A stretch of DNA of 64,000 nucleotides. Origin: Blautia_A aquisgranensis. Lineage in GTDB: Bacteria; Bacillota; Clostridia; Lachnospirales; Lachnospiraceae. The notes under the pieces were generated by a model. The model saw only the letters and a program-made list of their open reading frames with translations, had not been told where the DNA came from and did no database searches. Every line of letters begins with the position of its first letter. The stretch's first letter is position 1. Of the stretch, positions 24,568-33,529 are shown one piece after another. The stretch covers positions 92,001 to 156,000 of the forward strand of contig NZ_JBBMEJ010000009.1 of NCBI RefSeq assembly GCF_040096615.1, in the 5' to 3' direction. Made by a program: the position numbers and the translations under genes.

Positions 24568-25374
24568 TTATGAGTACAAGTCATAGTAAAAAATATACTG
24601 CTGCATGATCCCACGCATCCCCTTGTATCTCCGGTTGGGAAATCCCCTCTTATAATGCGCTGCCATTACCTGATGAATATGGGTATCCACCGGAAAAGCG
24701 TCCATATGGTGCAGTGCAAAAAGACAGATACACTCTGCCACTTTTTCTCCCACACCACACAGCTTTAACAGCTCTTTTTTTGCCCGGTGATAACGCATAT
24801 CATAAATTTTTTCCAGAGAAACCTCTCCGGATTCGATCATCCGCGCTGTCACTGCAATATATTTCGCACGATAGCCCATACCACACCCCCGCAGTTCCTC
24901 CTCTGTGGCTCCGCTTAGCGCAGTTACAGTCGGAAAAGCATAATATTCCACGCCTCCTGAAGAGATTTTTTTCTCCCCATATGTGCGGCAAATCGTCTCG
25001 ATACATTTCCGGATCCGCTTGATATTATTCTGCTGTGATATCAGAAATGTGACGATCATCTCCCACAGATCCTGCCTCAGGATCCGTATCCCGTCGCCTG
25101 CTTTTATGGCTGCATTTAAATATTTATCCCGCGGATTGGCGACCTTCATATACTCCTCATAATCTGTATCCAGGTCAAAATACCGCACCCAGTAACAGAC
25201 AAACTCTTCCTGCGAACAGTAAAAATCCACAACTCCTTTTTCCTGGTGCATTTCCAGATACTGATCTCCTGCTACCATGGAAAAATGTCCGTTTCCAAGC
25301 TTCTGCATCCGGAAACACTGTCCGGAATCGCATATTTTGTCAAGGCTGAAATGTTCCAGCTCTACTGTGATCAT
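24568..25374 (-). CDS. OGG1-type 8-oxoguanine DNA glycosylase
   Basis: A 268-residue repair enzyme that excises 8-oxoguanine. The N-terminal domain has DSGQCFRM, the counterpart of the SGQCFRW segment of eukaryotic OGG1. A helix-hairpin-helix follows: LLKLCGVGEKVAECICLFALHHM, whose lysine would be the Schiff-base nucleophile, and the catalytic aspartate in FPVDTHIH. IVTFLISQQNNIKRI is the usual interior helix. It overlaps the AraC regulator gene upstream by 4 bases, so both come from one transcript. With nth it gives this segment two base-excision glycosylases. Confidence 0.92.
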   Translation of the reverse strand: MITVELEHFSLDKICDSGQCFRMQKLGNGHFSMVAGDQYLEMHQEKGVVDFYCSQEEFVCYWVRYFDLDTDYEEYMKVANPRDKYLNAAIKAGDGIRILRQDLWEMIVTFLISQQNNIKRIRKCIETICRTYGEKKISSGGVEYYAFPTVTALSGATEEELRGCGMGYRAKYIAVTARMIESGEVSLEKIYDMRYHRAKKELLKLCGVGEKVAECICLFALHHMDAFPVDTHIHQVMAAHYKRGFPNRRYKGMRGIMQQYIFYYDLYS

Positions 25375-26192
25375 GTTAATTCCTCTCGTAAGTATTTTTC
25401 TTTATATGAATTCCGGTATTCTCTTGGCGTCATCCGGTACCGCTCGCGAAATACCCTGTTGAAAGTCCTCTGGCTTTCAAATCCGGCATCCATGCAGATA
25501 TCCGTAATGCTGTCCTCTGTACATTCCAGATGAACGACCACATAATTCAGTCTCTGCTCATTCAGAAACTGATTGAAGTTCCGGTGAAAGGTTCCGGAAA
25601 AAACTCTGGACAATGCAAACTTGCTGATTCCCAGATCCCGGGCCATGCTTTCCAGCGAAACTGACTCTTTGAAATGCCTAGCTATATAGGACACTGTCTG
25701 ATAAATAATATCATTGCTTTCCACACGGCTCTTCTCTGTAAGCTGAAAATGCGGAATGCTTCTGGCCAGCAGTATCTGCACATAAGCCTGCTCCACGGCA
25801 AAATCATCGTCCTTCGCCTTCCGGTTTGCCAGCAGGCAGCTGACTGCATTGACAATATCCGGATGTACATCTTCTTTCTTTATCACCGGGTCTTCCGGGC
25901 AGCTGTTCTGTATGATCTCCGTAAACTGTCCATTCAGTGCAGGCTTCGCCCAAAGATAGCAGGCCTTGTTGTTTCCCTGGGAAAAAACCTGATAGTGATG
26001 GATCACATCCGGAAAGATCACTGCGAAATCTCCCTCTTCCATGTGAAAAAGCTCCTGTCCCATTCCCAGCTCCAGACTCCCCTCGGTAATATAAATAAAT
26101 TCCGTAGAGTTGTGAAGATGGGGCGAAGCATGTGCAGATGTCTTAAGATGAATATGCAGATCCTTCTTTTTTTCTTCGTATATTGGAAGCAT
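25371..26192 (-). CDS. AraC-family regulator with N-terminal cupin
   Basis: A 273-residue regulator. Residues 15 to about 100 form a cupin sensor (HLHNSTEFIYITEGSLELGMG, then EEGDFAVIFPDVIHHYQVF, each shown in part). Residues about 175-265 hold two AraC helix-turn-helix motifs: SLESMARDLGISKFALSRVF and ITDICMDAGFESQRTFNRVF, ending RMTPREYRN. Such regulators often sense sugars or other small metabolites. It precedes the OGG1-type glycosylase with a 4-base overlap and is divergent from a 27-codon small ORF, with about 115 bases between them. Confidence 0.9.
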   Translation of the reverse strand: MLPIYEEKKKDLHIHLKTSAHASPHLHNSTEFIYITEGSLELGMGQELFHMEEGDFAVIFPDVIHHYQVFSQGNNKACYLWAKPALNGQFTEIIQNSCPEDPVIKKEDVHPDIVNAVSCLLANRKAKDDDFAVEQAYVQILLARSIPHFQLTEKSRVESNDIIYQTVSYIARHFKESVSLESMARDLGISKFALSRVFSGTFHRNFNQFLNEQRLNYVVVHLECTEDSITDICMDAGFESQRTFNRVFRERYRMTPREYRNSYKEKYLREELT

Positions 26193-26306
26193 GTCTTTTT
26201 TATCTCCTGCAAGATTTGGCTACTTTTTCTGTATTTTTGGCACGTAATGTTACCAAGGGTTTATTATAATGCATTTGTAAGTTAAAGAAAAGAGGAGGAA
26301 AACAAA

Positions 26307-26390
26307 ATGAGAAAAATCAAAGAATTTCTGAAAGAAGCATTTAGAAGCTACATGGAGATGTGTGGAAGATACCCATACTGCTTCCGCTAA
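26307..26390 (+). CDS. 27-residue small protein, unknown function
   Basis: A short frame with strong expression signals: AGGAGG 9 bases before the ATG and TATAAT at 26265-26270, preceded by TTAT. The peptide begins MRKIKEFLKEAFRSYMEM and ends CGRYPYCFR. The first 18 residues would make a basic amphipathic helix, and the tail has two cysteines seven residues apart with aromatic residues. It is divergent from the AraC regulator, a common place for the regulator's target. I do not recognise the family. A good ribosome site and promoter make it more than chance, but the function is open. Confidence 0.5.
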   Translation: MRKIKEFLKEAFRSYMEMCGRYPYCFR

Positions 26391-26394
26391 AAAT

Positions 26395-26424
26395 GTCCAC
26401 AATGATGTCTGAAATCACGTGGAC
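26395..26424 (-). terminator. terminator-like hairpin at the end of the HD-domain gene
   Basis: GTCCAC (26395-26400) pairs with GTGGAC (26419-26424). On the minus strand it is followed by ATTTTTAG. It overlaps the last codons of the HD gene. Confidence 0.4.
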
Positions 26425-26858
26425 TCAGAAAGAATCTCAAGTGCCCGTCTGTATCTTCCCTGTAAACGGGAAATCTGTCGGTCAGATATATTTTCACAGT
26501 CAGCGAGACGTGTTACATCAGAATTGTGGAGCAGATCAGCCTGCTTCACTTTTTTTGCAATTAAATTCTTCCGGAGATTCCGGATATAGTCAAAATAATT
26601 CATGCTCTTATCTCTCGTGAGAAAATGCAGAGCCTCCACAACCTCTTCCGGAAATTCTCTCGCCAAATCCTCAAAAGAAATTTCCGTATCTTCTACAACA
26701 TCATGGAGAAGTGCCGTACAGGTGCTGAGCTCATCGTCCATCTGCTCAGCCACATAAAAAGGATGAAAAATATAAGGAACCCCGCTTCGATCTGTCTGTC
26801 CATGATGTGCCTCATATGCCACCTTCATAGCTTTTTTCGTCAAAGCTGTATAAATCAT
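26415..26858 (-). CDS. HD-domain protein of the RelA/SpoT hydrolase type
   Basis: A 147-residue stand-alone HD domain. The metal-binding histidine and HD pair appear as AYEAHHGQTDRSGVPYIFHP and TALLHDVVEDTEISFEDLA, with a later KQADLLHNSD segment. This is the pattern of the SpoT hydrolase domain and of small alarmone hydrolases (MESH1-like), so it may break down (p)ppGpp, though other nucleotide phosphates are possible. I chose the ATG at 26858 (GGGAGG 7 bases upstream); a longer frame to 26903 adds a run of basic residues without a ribosome site. No synthetase domain is present. Confidence 0.8.
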   Translation of the reverse strand: MIYTALTKKAMKVAYEAHHGQTDRSGVPYIFHPFYVAEQMDDELSTCTALLHDVVEDTEISFEDLAREFPEEVVEALHFLTRDKSMNYFDYIRNLRKNLIAKKVKQADLLHNSDVTRLADCENISDRQISRLQGRYRRALEILSEST

Positions 26859-27137
26859 ATCCGCGCCTCCCGTCCGGTTCCGCCGAACCGCCGTTATGAT
26901 CACTGTTTACTCCGTTTACAGCAATCTTTTTTGTACTCTGTTAATATACTATATCATCTGACTGTCTTTCCCACAAGGACAATAACTCTTATATGTCTAT
27001 CATTTCTTCTTATATCGAATCCTGCAGTCTTGCCCTCATCCTGAAATTGGTATATACTTAATTTCATCCGGGCAGAATCCTGTTATTGATAATGTCCGAA
27101 ACTTATCCCATTCCAGAAAAGAAAGGAACCTGAACCT

Positions 27138-27416
27138 ATGAAATTTATATATCCCGCAGTTTTCCGTCCCACCGAGGACAAAAAATACAACGCTTTTTTC
27201 CCGGATCTTGCCTGCTGCGAAGCAAAAGGTGATACTCTGGATGATGCCATTGAGAATGCCAATGCAGCTGCCTATGACTGGATCTACACAGAGCTTATGG
27301 AGTTCGAGGGCAAGCTTCCTCCTGTTTCCGAGGAAAGCGATCTGGATCTGAAAGAAGGCGATGTTGTCCGCAATATTTCCGTCAATATCCGTTTCCAGGA
27401 TGGATGGGATGAATAA
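27138..27416 (+). CDS. HicB-family protein without a HicA partner
   Basis: A 92-residue protein with the HicB fold: FIYPAVFRPTEDKKYNAFFPDLAC, then EAKGDTLDDAIENANAAAYDWI (shown in part). HicB normally neutralises the HicA RNase toxin and may repress its own operon. Here no HicA-like frame (about 60 codons with a GSHH motif) lies in the 279 bases upstream or the 83 bases downstream on either strand, and no C-terminal DNA-binding domain follows. It is therefore an orphan; solitary HicB-like proteins are common in Clostridia and their role is unclear. Confidence 0.8.
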   Translation: MKFIYPAVFRPTEDKKYNAFFPDLACCEAKGDTLDDAIENANAAAYDWIYTELMEFEGKLPPVSEESDLDLKEGDVVRNISVNIRFQDGWDE

Positions 27417-27435
27417 AACATTTCTCTGAAACACA

Positions 27436-27494
27436 AAAAGCACCGGGATCGGTCGCTGCCTTACTATTGAGGTTCGATCGATCCTGATGCTTTT
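27436..27494. terminator. bidirectional terminator between hicB and the MarR gene
   Basis: The arms AAAAGCA...GGATCG and CGATCC...TGCTTTT pair over about 18 bp with two mismatches around a loop of about 20 bases. Each strand ends in a T-rich stretch. The converging genes share it. Confidence 0.65.
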
Positions 27495-27499
27495 ATTTT

Positions 27500-27940
27500 T
27501 CATTGGTCGTGATACTGTCTGAAAAATCTACGCAGTCCGTCCAGTGCCTTCACAAGTACATCTGCCTCATCTTCGTTCAGCTCTGCAAGCACTGCATCTG
27601 TCATCTGTCTGTGGAATTCCGCATGGTGATGATATGCCATACGTCCCTTATTGGTAAGCTGGATAAAGACAACACGGCGATCCTTTTCGCTTCGTTCTCT
27701 CTTCACATAGCCTTTCTTCACAAGACTGTTCATGGAAGTCGTAAGAGATCCCACTGTAATGTTCAGCTTGGCTGCGATAGAGGACATATTTCCCCCGCCA
27801 AGTCCCACTGCCTCGATAATGTGCATATCATTGTTGGAAATATCTTTATATTTATCTGTGATGATGGCTTCTTCCTCCAGCCGGAGGATCTCATTGAACA
27901 GATGCACCAGCACGTCATTTATAACTTCCCGATTGTCCAC
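27500..27940 (-). CDS. FabT-like MarR-family repressor of fatty-acid synthesis
   Basis: A MarR-type winged-helix protein of 146 residues from the GTG at 27940. That start has AGGAG and GGGG just upstream and gives an N-terminus (DNREVINDVLVHLFNEILRLEEEA) like pneumococcal FabT. A longer ATG frame to 28003 has no ribosome site. The DNA-binding region is NMSSIAAKLNITVGSLTTSMNSLVKKGYV with RSEKDRRVVFIQLT in the wing (shown in parts). It lies directly after the fab/acc genes, 152 bases from accDA. In Streptococcus FabT opens the same cluster; here it closes it. Its probable operator is the palindrome at 37311-37328. Confidence 0.8.
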   Translation of the reverse strand: MDNREVINDVLVHLFNEILRLEEEAIITDKYKDISNNDMHIIEAVGLGGGNMSSIAAKLNITVGSLTTSMNSLVKKGYVKRERSEKDRRVVFIQLTNKGRMAYHHHAEFHRQMTDAVLAELNEDEADVLVKALDGLRRFFRQYHDQ

Positions 27941-28092
27941 TCCTACCCCGCTCCTGTTTCTCCGGAGACTATTATTCTTCTCCGATTCTCTGTATGAAGT
28001 CATCGTAACATAAATACTATATTTTTTCCACTGGATTTTTGCTTATCAGGTGCGAAATATTATCCATAACCGTACACGAAATGTTTCGTTTT

Positions 28093-29829
28093 TTACATTC
28101 TGCGGAAGCGTTCATAACGGTGTTCCAGAAGCTCTTCGCATGCTTTTCCACTGTATTTCCCGAGAAAATCTGCAATTCCCTTTTCCAGATATTCCGAAAC
28201 CTCTGCCATATTCTCACGGCTTACCGGCTCTGTTTCGGGAATCACATGCTCGATCATCCCCATTTCCAGAAGATCACCTGCTGTCAGCTTCATCACAGCT
28301 GCAGCCTCTTTTGCTTTTTTACTGTCTTTCCAGAGAATCGACGCAAAACCCTCAGGAGACAAAATAGAATAGACGGAATGTTCCAGCATCCATACTTCAT
28401 CTGACACTGCAAACGCAAGGGCTCCGCCGCTTCCGCCTTCTCCGATCACAATGGACAATACCGGAACCTTAAGGCCGGACAGTGTGTAGAGATTTTTTGC
28501 GATTGCTTCGCCCTGTCCCCGTTCTTCTGCCTCCAGGCCGCAGAAAGCACCCGGCGTATCCACAAGACAGATCACCGGACGGTGAAACTTCTCTGCCTGC
28601 TGCATCAGACGCAGGGATTTCCAGTAGCCCTCCGGAGATACCATACCGAAATTCCGGGCAATGTTTTCCTTTGTGCCTTCGCCTTTTTCCTGTGCCAGAA
28701 CTGTTACCGGTTTTCCATGGAAAAATGCCACACCGCCGATCACAGCCGGGTCATCACCACAGTGACGGTCGCCGTGAAATTCCATAAAATCATCAAAAAT
28801 TTCTTCGATATAATTTTTCCCCGTGGGACGTGTTTTGGCTCTGGCCGTCTGCACATGCTCCCAGGGCGTAAATTCATCGGATGGTGTAAATTCCGGCCAG
28901 ATATCTGTCTTTCGGATTCCGGCATCTCCATCGTTACTGTCCAGTTTATTGGACTGTCCGTTTTTATGGTCTTTGCTTTCTTCCGGCTGATGCAGTTTCA
29001 GAATATCTGCCAGAACAAGCCTCTGATCTTCCCGCTCCACGATCCTGTCAACAAATCCATGCTCCAGAAGAAACTCTGCTCTCTGGAATCCTTTCGGCAG
29101 CTTCTGGCCTATGGTCTGCTCGATGACTCTGGGGCCTGCAAAACCGATCAGTGCTTTTGGCTCCGCCAGAATAATATCTCCCAGCATGGCAAAGCTTGCT
29201 GTCACACCACCGGTCGTAGGATCTGTCAGAACCGGTACATAGAGAAGTCCTGCATCACTGTGTTTTCTGAGCGCCATGCTTGTTTTTGCCATCTGCATTA
29301 AAGATACCAGGCCTTCCTGCATTCTGGCACCCCCGGAACAGATGTAGAGGATCACCGGAAGCTGTTCTTTCGTTGCACGTTCAAAAACGCGGGTGATCTT
29401 TTCCCCTACGACCTCACCCATACTGGACATCAGAAAACGGCAGTCGCATACACCTAACGCCACAGGCATTCCCATGATGAAGCCCTTTCCTGTGACTACA
29501 GCCTCGTCAAGTCCTGTTTTTTCGCGCAGTGCACGAAGCTTTTCTCCATAGCCCTTATACGAAAGCGGATTCTTCTCTTCCATATGGGCATCCCACTCTT
29601 CAAAGCTGTTTTTGTCCACAAGCATTTTGATCCGCTTATAGGCCGGCATGTGAAAATAATTTCCGCAATGCGGGCAGATATAATGATTCCGTTTTACCTC
29701 ATCTACAAAAACTGCTGCCTTGCAGGCATTACATTTACGCATCAGTCCATCCGGAACCTCGGGTGTGTTTTCCTGTTCCTCTCCCCGGATATCCATGATA
29801 GTCTTTTTGAACATGTGCTTAATTCTCAT
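28093..29829 (-). CDS. accDA: acetyl-CoA carboxylase carboxyltransferase, fused beta-alpha subunits
   Basis: A 578-residue fusion of AccD and AccA, which are separate proteins in most bacteria. The N-terminal half has the AccD zinc finger (CNACK and CPHCG, residues about 33-55) and the crotonase-fold beta domain (YICSGGARMQEG, DPTTGGVTASFAMLGD). The second half, from about residue 325, is AccA: ARAKTRPTGKNYIEEIF, FHGDRHCGDDPAVIGG, VDTPGAFCGLEAEERGQGEA, and IGEGGSGGALAFAV. Together they move the carboxyl group from biotin to acetyl-CoA to form malonyl-CoA. It overlaps accC by 11 bases; AGGAG precedes the ATG at 29829. Fusion guarantees equal subunit amounts. Confidence 0.95.
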   Translation of the reverse strand: MRIKHMFKKTIMDIRGEEQENTPEVPDGLMRKCNACKAAVFVDEVKRNHYICPHCGNYFHMPAYKRIKMLVDKNSFEEWDAHMEEKNPLSYKGYGEKLRALREKTGLDEAVVTGKGFIMGMPVALGVCDCRFLMSSMGEVVGEKITRVFERATKEQLPVILYICSGGARMQEGLVSLMQMAKTSMALRKHSDAGLLYVPVLTDPTTGGVTASFAMLGDIILAEPKALIGFAGPRVIEQTIGQKLPKGFQRAEFLLEHGFVDRIVEREDQRLVLADILKLHQPEESKDHKNGQSNKLDSNDGDAGIRKTDIWPEFTPSDEFTPWEHVQTARAKTRPTGKNYIEEIFDDFMEFHGDRHCGDDPAVIGGVAFFHGKPVTVLAQEKGEGTKENIARNFGMVSPEGYWKSLRLMQQAEKFHRPVICLVDTPGAFCGLEAEERGQGEAIAKNLYTLSGLKVPVLSIVIGEGGSGGALAFAVSDEVWMLEHSVYSILSPEGFASILWKDSKKAKEAAAVMKLTAGDLLEMGMIEHVIPETEPVSRENMAEVSEYLEKGIADFLGKYSGKACEELLEHRYERFRRM

Positions 29830-31183
29830 TGATCTTCACTCCTGCAATGGTATGGCTTGCGAGAAAGCCGGTATCAAAATTTCCTGACTGGTAATCCTCA
29901 TTTTTCAGAATCTCATACTGATAGTCGATATTGGTGTCGATTCCGTCAATGATCACCTCACCAAGCGCACTCTGCATACGTGCAATGGCTTCCTTCCGGT
30001 TGTCTGCATGAACGATCAGCTTGGCAAGCATGGAATCGTAATACGGTGGGATCTTGCAGCCGTTGTACACACAGGTATCAACACGGATCCCGTTTCCTCC
30101 CGGAAAATGTGCTCCTTTGATGATTCCCGGTGACGGCCGGAAATTCTTTTTGGGATTTTCTGCATTGATCCTGCACTCGATCGCATGTCCCATAATGTGG
30201 ACATCCTTTTGGGTGATCGTAAGTGGCTCACCGGATGCAATCTTTATCTGCTCTTTCACAAGGTCGATTCCTGTGACCCACTCTGTTACCGGATGCTCCA
30301 CCTGGATTCTGGTGTTCATCTCCATGAACCAGAATTTTCCGTCCGGCTCAAGAAGAAACTCGATGGTTCCGGCATTGACATAGCCTGCTGCTTTTGCCGC
30401 TGTTACCGCTGCACGACCCATCTTTTCTCTGAGTTCCGGAGAAACAGCTGCACTTGGTGATTCCTCGATCATCTTCTGATGATTTCTCTGGATCGAACAG
30501 TCACGTTCTCCCAGATGGATCACATTTCCCTGATTATCTGCAAGGATCTGAAACTCAATATGTCTTGGATTTACCACAAAATGTTCGATATACATAGTAC
30601 CATCACCAAAAGCAATCTCAGCTTCTTTTCTGGCGGTTGCATAAGCTTCCGGAAATTCCTCCGGTGTGTTTGCCACACGCATGCCTTTTCCGCCGCCTCC
30701 AAGAGCCGCCTTGATGATTACCGGATATCCGATCCGTTCTGCTTCTTTAAGCCCTGTCTCAATATCATCGATTGAGCCATCGGTTCCGGGGATTACTGGC
30801 ACACCTGCCGCGATCATGGTGCTTCTTGCAATCTGCTTGTTTCCCAGCATACGGATAACCTTCGATGGCGGTCCCACAAATGTGATGCCGCACTTTTCGC
30901 AGAACTCTGCAAACCTGGCGTTCTCAGAGAGAAACCCAAAACCAGGATGAATGGCATCTGCCCCGGAAACCATTGTCGCACTGATAATCTGTTCCATGTT
31001 CAGATAACTCTGCGCGGAAGGTCCCGGTCCGATGCAGACCGCTTCATCTGCCAGCTGCGTGTGAAGGCTTTCCTCATCTGCCTCTGAATAAACAGCCACC
31101 GTTGCAATTCCCATTTCCCTGCAGGCACGGATAATACGCACCGCGATCTCGCCTCTGTTGGCGATCAGTAACTTTCGAATCAT
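29819..31183 (-). CDS. accC: acetyl-CoA carboxylase biotin carboxylase subunit
   Basis: AccC, 454 residues. It uses ATP and bicarbonate to carboxylate biotin on AccB. The ATP-grasp features are clear: KLLIANRGEIAVRIIRACRE at the start, the glycine-rich loop IIKAALGGGGKGMRVA, ERDCSIQRNHQKMIEESPS, EMNTRIQVEHPVTEWVTGID, and the C-terminal ECRINAENP and YYDSMLAKLI segments. It lies 9 bases after fabZ and overlaps accDA, so it is tightly coupled in the fab/acc operon. Confidence 0.97.
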   Translation of the reverse strand: MIRKLLIANRGEIAVRIIRACREMGIATVAVYSEADEESLHTQLADEAVCIGPGPSAQSYLNMEQIISATMVSGADAIHPGFGFLSENARFAEFCEKCGITFVGPPSKVIRMLGNKQIARSTMIAAGVPVIPGTDGSIDDIETGLKEAERIGYPVIIKAALGGGGKGMRVANTPEEFPEAYATARKEAEIAFGDGTMYIEHFVVNPRHIEFQILADNQGNVIHLGERDCSIQRNHQKMIEESPSAAVSPELREKMGRAAVTAAKAAGYVNAGTIEFLLEPDGKFWFMEMNTRIQVEHPVTEWVTGIDLVKEQIKIASGEPLTITQKDVHIMGHAIECRINAENPKKNFRPSPGIIKGAHFPGGNGIRVDTCVYNGCKIPPYYDSMLAKLIVHADNRKEAIARMQSALGEVIIDGIDTNIDYQYEILKNEDYQSGNFDTGFLASHTIAGVKINEN

Positions 31184-31192
31184 ACAATCACC

Positions 31193-31621
31193 TTACCCGA
31201 TCATAAATGTAAGCTCTGCTTCTACCGCAACCTCTCCGTCCACAGATGCTACTGCGGAACCAATTCCTACAGGTCCCTTTCTGCGGATGATCTTTGTTTC
31301 CAGGCGAAGCTTGTCTCCCGGAATTACTTTTCTGCGGAATTTACATTTATTGATACCGCCGAAATACGCTGTTTTTCCCTTCATATCCTCCAGGGAAAGG
31401 ATCGCAACCGCACCAACCTGTGCCAGTGCTTCCACCATAAGAACTCCCGGCATTACCGGCTCCTGTGGAAAATGTCCTCTGAAAAAGTCCTCCCGGAAAG
31501 TCACACATTTGTATCCCACAGCAAATTCTCCCGGTTCATAATCTTCGATATAATCCACAAGCAGAAACGGATGTCTGTGTGGGATGATCTCCTCGATCTG
31601 TTTCACATCAAGATGTCTCAT
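31193..31621 (-). CDS. fabZ: 3-hydroxyacyl-ACP dehydratase FabZ
   Basis: A 142-residue hotdog-fold dehydratase acting in every elongation cycle. The catalytic histidine lies in HRHPFLLVDYIEDYE, and the catalytic glutamate in GHFPQEPVMPGVLMVEALAQ. Length and sequence are standard. No FabA, FabM or FabN is seen, so the way this organism makes unsaturated chains is not shown here. It follows accB by 96 bases, the largest gap inside the cluster, and precedes accC by 9 bases. Confidence 0.97.
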   Translation of the reverse strand: MRHLDVKQIEEIIPHRHPFLLVDYIEDYEPGEFAVGYKCVTFREDFFRGHFPQEPVMPGVLMVEALAQVGAVAILSLEDMKGKTAYFGGINKCKFRRKVIPGDKLRLETKIIRRKGPVGIGSAVASVDGEVAVEAELTFMIG

Positions 31622-31717
31622 TTCATATCCTCCTGAAAAGCTCCGGGTAAAACAGCCTGTCTGAAGACCGTTATGCTTTTTATCCGAAGCTGTATCTGTT
31701 ATTATTTTTTATAAGCC

Positions 31718-32254
31718 TTATTTAATGCGAAAAAGCTTCTGTCCGTATTCTACCGGTTTTCCGTTCTCCACATAAATCTCCGCAATCTCTCCATCGAAAT
31801 CACTTTCGATCTCATTCATCAGCTTCATGGCTTCCACAATAGCAAGAACCTGACCTTTTTTTACTTTATCGCCTACCTGTACATATGGCGGAAGATCCTG
31901 GGATGGTGCCGCGTAAAAAGTTCCCACTAACGGAGAAGTTACAAAGTTGCCGGACTGGTCCTCTTTCTCTGATATAGCTGCCGAAGCAGGTTCTTCTGTT
32001 TGAACTGACTGTACAGATGCTACTTGTCCGCTCCGAGATTCTGCTACAGTTGGCACTGTTGCTGCGCTGTGGACTTTTCCACCTGCATTTCCTGCTACCG
32101 GAATGTTTTCCACAGTTTCCCCCATAACACCCTGGATAATCTGTGGTTTTCCATGCTCCATACTTAAGGTCAGATCTGCAGTCTCATATGTAAAAGCAGT
32201 AAGCTCTGATGCTGACACGTGATCGATCAGCTCAAGGATCTGGTTAAATTCCAT
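31718..32254 (-). CDS. accB: biotin carboxyl carrier protein
   Basis: AccB, 178 residues. An N-terminal segment (MEFNQILELIDHVSASELTAF) is followed by a linker of about 65 residues rich in Ala, Val, Ser, Glu and Gln, then the biotinyl domain (about residues 104-178). The biotinylated lysine is in AIVEAMKLMNEIES, with YVQVGDKVKKGQVL upstream. It carries carboxyl groups from AccC to the AccDA fusion. The start is 2 bases after the fabF stop, so translation is coupled. Confidence 0.96.
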   Translation of the reverse strand: MEFNQILELIDHVSASELTAFTYETADLTLSMEHGKPQIIQGVMGETVENIPVAGNAGGKVHSAATVPTVAESRSGQVASVQSVQTEEPASAAISEKEDQSGNFVTSPLVGTFYAAPSQDLPPYVQVGDKVKKGQVLAIVEAMKLMNEIESDFDGEIAEIYVENGKPVEYGQKLFRIK

Positions 32255-32256
32255 GT

Positions 32257-33498
32257 TCAGTCCTCCTCATACTTCTTCACAAGCAATGTTCCGTTATGGC
32301 CGCCAAAGCCAAGGGAATTGCTCATCGCATAACGTATCTCCTGGCTTGCAGGTGCACCGATCATGTAGTTAAGATCCAGTTCTTCCTCTGTTTCCCTGGT
32401 TCCCACTGTCTGATGGATAAAGCCGTCCAGAATGGATTTCACACATACGATAAATTCCACAGCTCCTGCTGCTCCCAGAAGATGTCCTACCATTGATTTT
32501 GTGGAGTTGATCTTCACATTTTTTGCAGCATCCTGAAATGCAAGCTTAATGGCTCTTGTCTCAAAAAGATCATTGTGATGTGTTCCGGTTCCGTGTGCAT
32601 TGATATAGTCAATTTCCTCCGGTGCCACACCAGCCTCTTTCATGGCATTTTCCATGGCACGTGCAGCGCCGCTTCCGTCCTCTGCCGGAGAAGTGATATG
32701 AAAAGCATCTGCAGTCGCACCATATCCCACAACTTCTGCAAGGATATTGGCATTTCTCTTTTTCGCATGCTCCAGCTCCTCCAGAACAACAACGCCTGCT
32801 CCCTCGCCCATGACAAAGCCGCCCCTGTCCTTATCAAACGGAATGGAGGCGCGAAGCGGGTCCTCACTGGTGCTTAAGGCTGTCAGGCTGGAAAAGCCTG
32901 CGATTCCGATAGGGCAGATGGCACCTTCTGTACCACCGGCCAGCATCACATCCGCGTCTCCGTACTGAATGGCACGGAACGCATCTCCGATACAGTGTGT
33001 TCCTGTGGCACAGGCAGTTACCACGTTGGTGCATTTTCCTTTTGCACCGATTGCAATGGAGACATTTCCGGCTGCCATATTTGTGATCATCTTCGGCACA
33101 AGAAGCGGATCTACTCTTGCCGGTCCTTTTTCCACAAGCTTTTTCTCATTCAGCTCTGTAGCCTGAAGGCTTCCCACACCGGAGCCAATGATCACGCCTA
33201 CCATATACGGATCCTCTGTCTCCATGTTCAGTCCTGCATTTTCCACTGCCTCAAGTGCAGCCGCCACTGCATACTGAGAAAACGGCTCCATTCTTCTTGC
33301 TGTTCTAGGATCCATACGATCCTTTGCCACAAAATCCTTAAGCTCTGCTGCCAGTGTTGCCTTATAGCCAGTTGTATCAAAACGGGTGATCGGTCCGATT
33401 CCCACCTTGCCTTCCTTTACTCCGTTCCAGAAGCTCTCCACATCATTACCAATAGGTGTCACTGCACCAAGTCCTGTTACTACTACTCGTCTCTTCAT
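32257..33498 (-). CDS. fabF: 3-oxoacyl-ACP synthase II (FabF)
   Basis: A 413-residue condensing enzyme that elongates acyl-ACP with malonyl-ACP. The catalytic triad is present: cysteine in TACATGTHCIGDA, histidine in NAHGTGTHHND, and histidine in STKSMVGHLLGAAGAVE. The opening RRVVVTGLGAVTPIGND is standard. As no FabB is visible, FabF may serve both roles. It starts 31 bases after fabG, with GGAGG ahead. Confidence 0.97.
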   Translation of the reverse strand: MKRRVVVTGLGAVTPIGNDVESFWNGVKEGKVGIGPITRFDTTGYKATLAAELKDFVAKDRMDPRTARRMEPFSQYAVAAALEAVENAGLNMETEDPYMVGVIIGSGVGSLQATELNEKKLVEKGPARVDPLLVPKMITNMAAGNVSIAIGAKGKCTNVVTACATGTHCIGDAFRAIQYGDADVMLAGGTEGAICPIGIAGFSSLTALSTSEDPLRASIPFDKDRGGFVMGEGAGVVVLEELEHAKKRNANILAEVVGYGATADAFHITSPAEDGSGAARAMENAMKEAGVAPEEIDYINAHGTGTHHNDLFETRAIKLAFQDAAKNVKINSTKSMVGHLLGAAGAVEFIVCVKSILDGFIHQTVGTRETEEELDLNYMIGAPASQEIRYAMSNSLGFGGHNGTLLVKKYEED

Positions 33499-33529
33499 CG
33501 ATCTTCCTCCTGACTCCCGGGAGTCTTTT

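Noticed and set aside
26904..27137. HicA toxin gene upstream of hicB
   Set aside because: No frame of suitable length with a GSHH motif or ribosome site on either strand.
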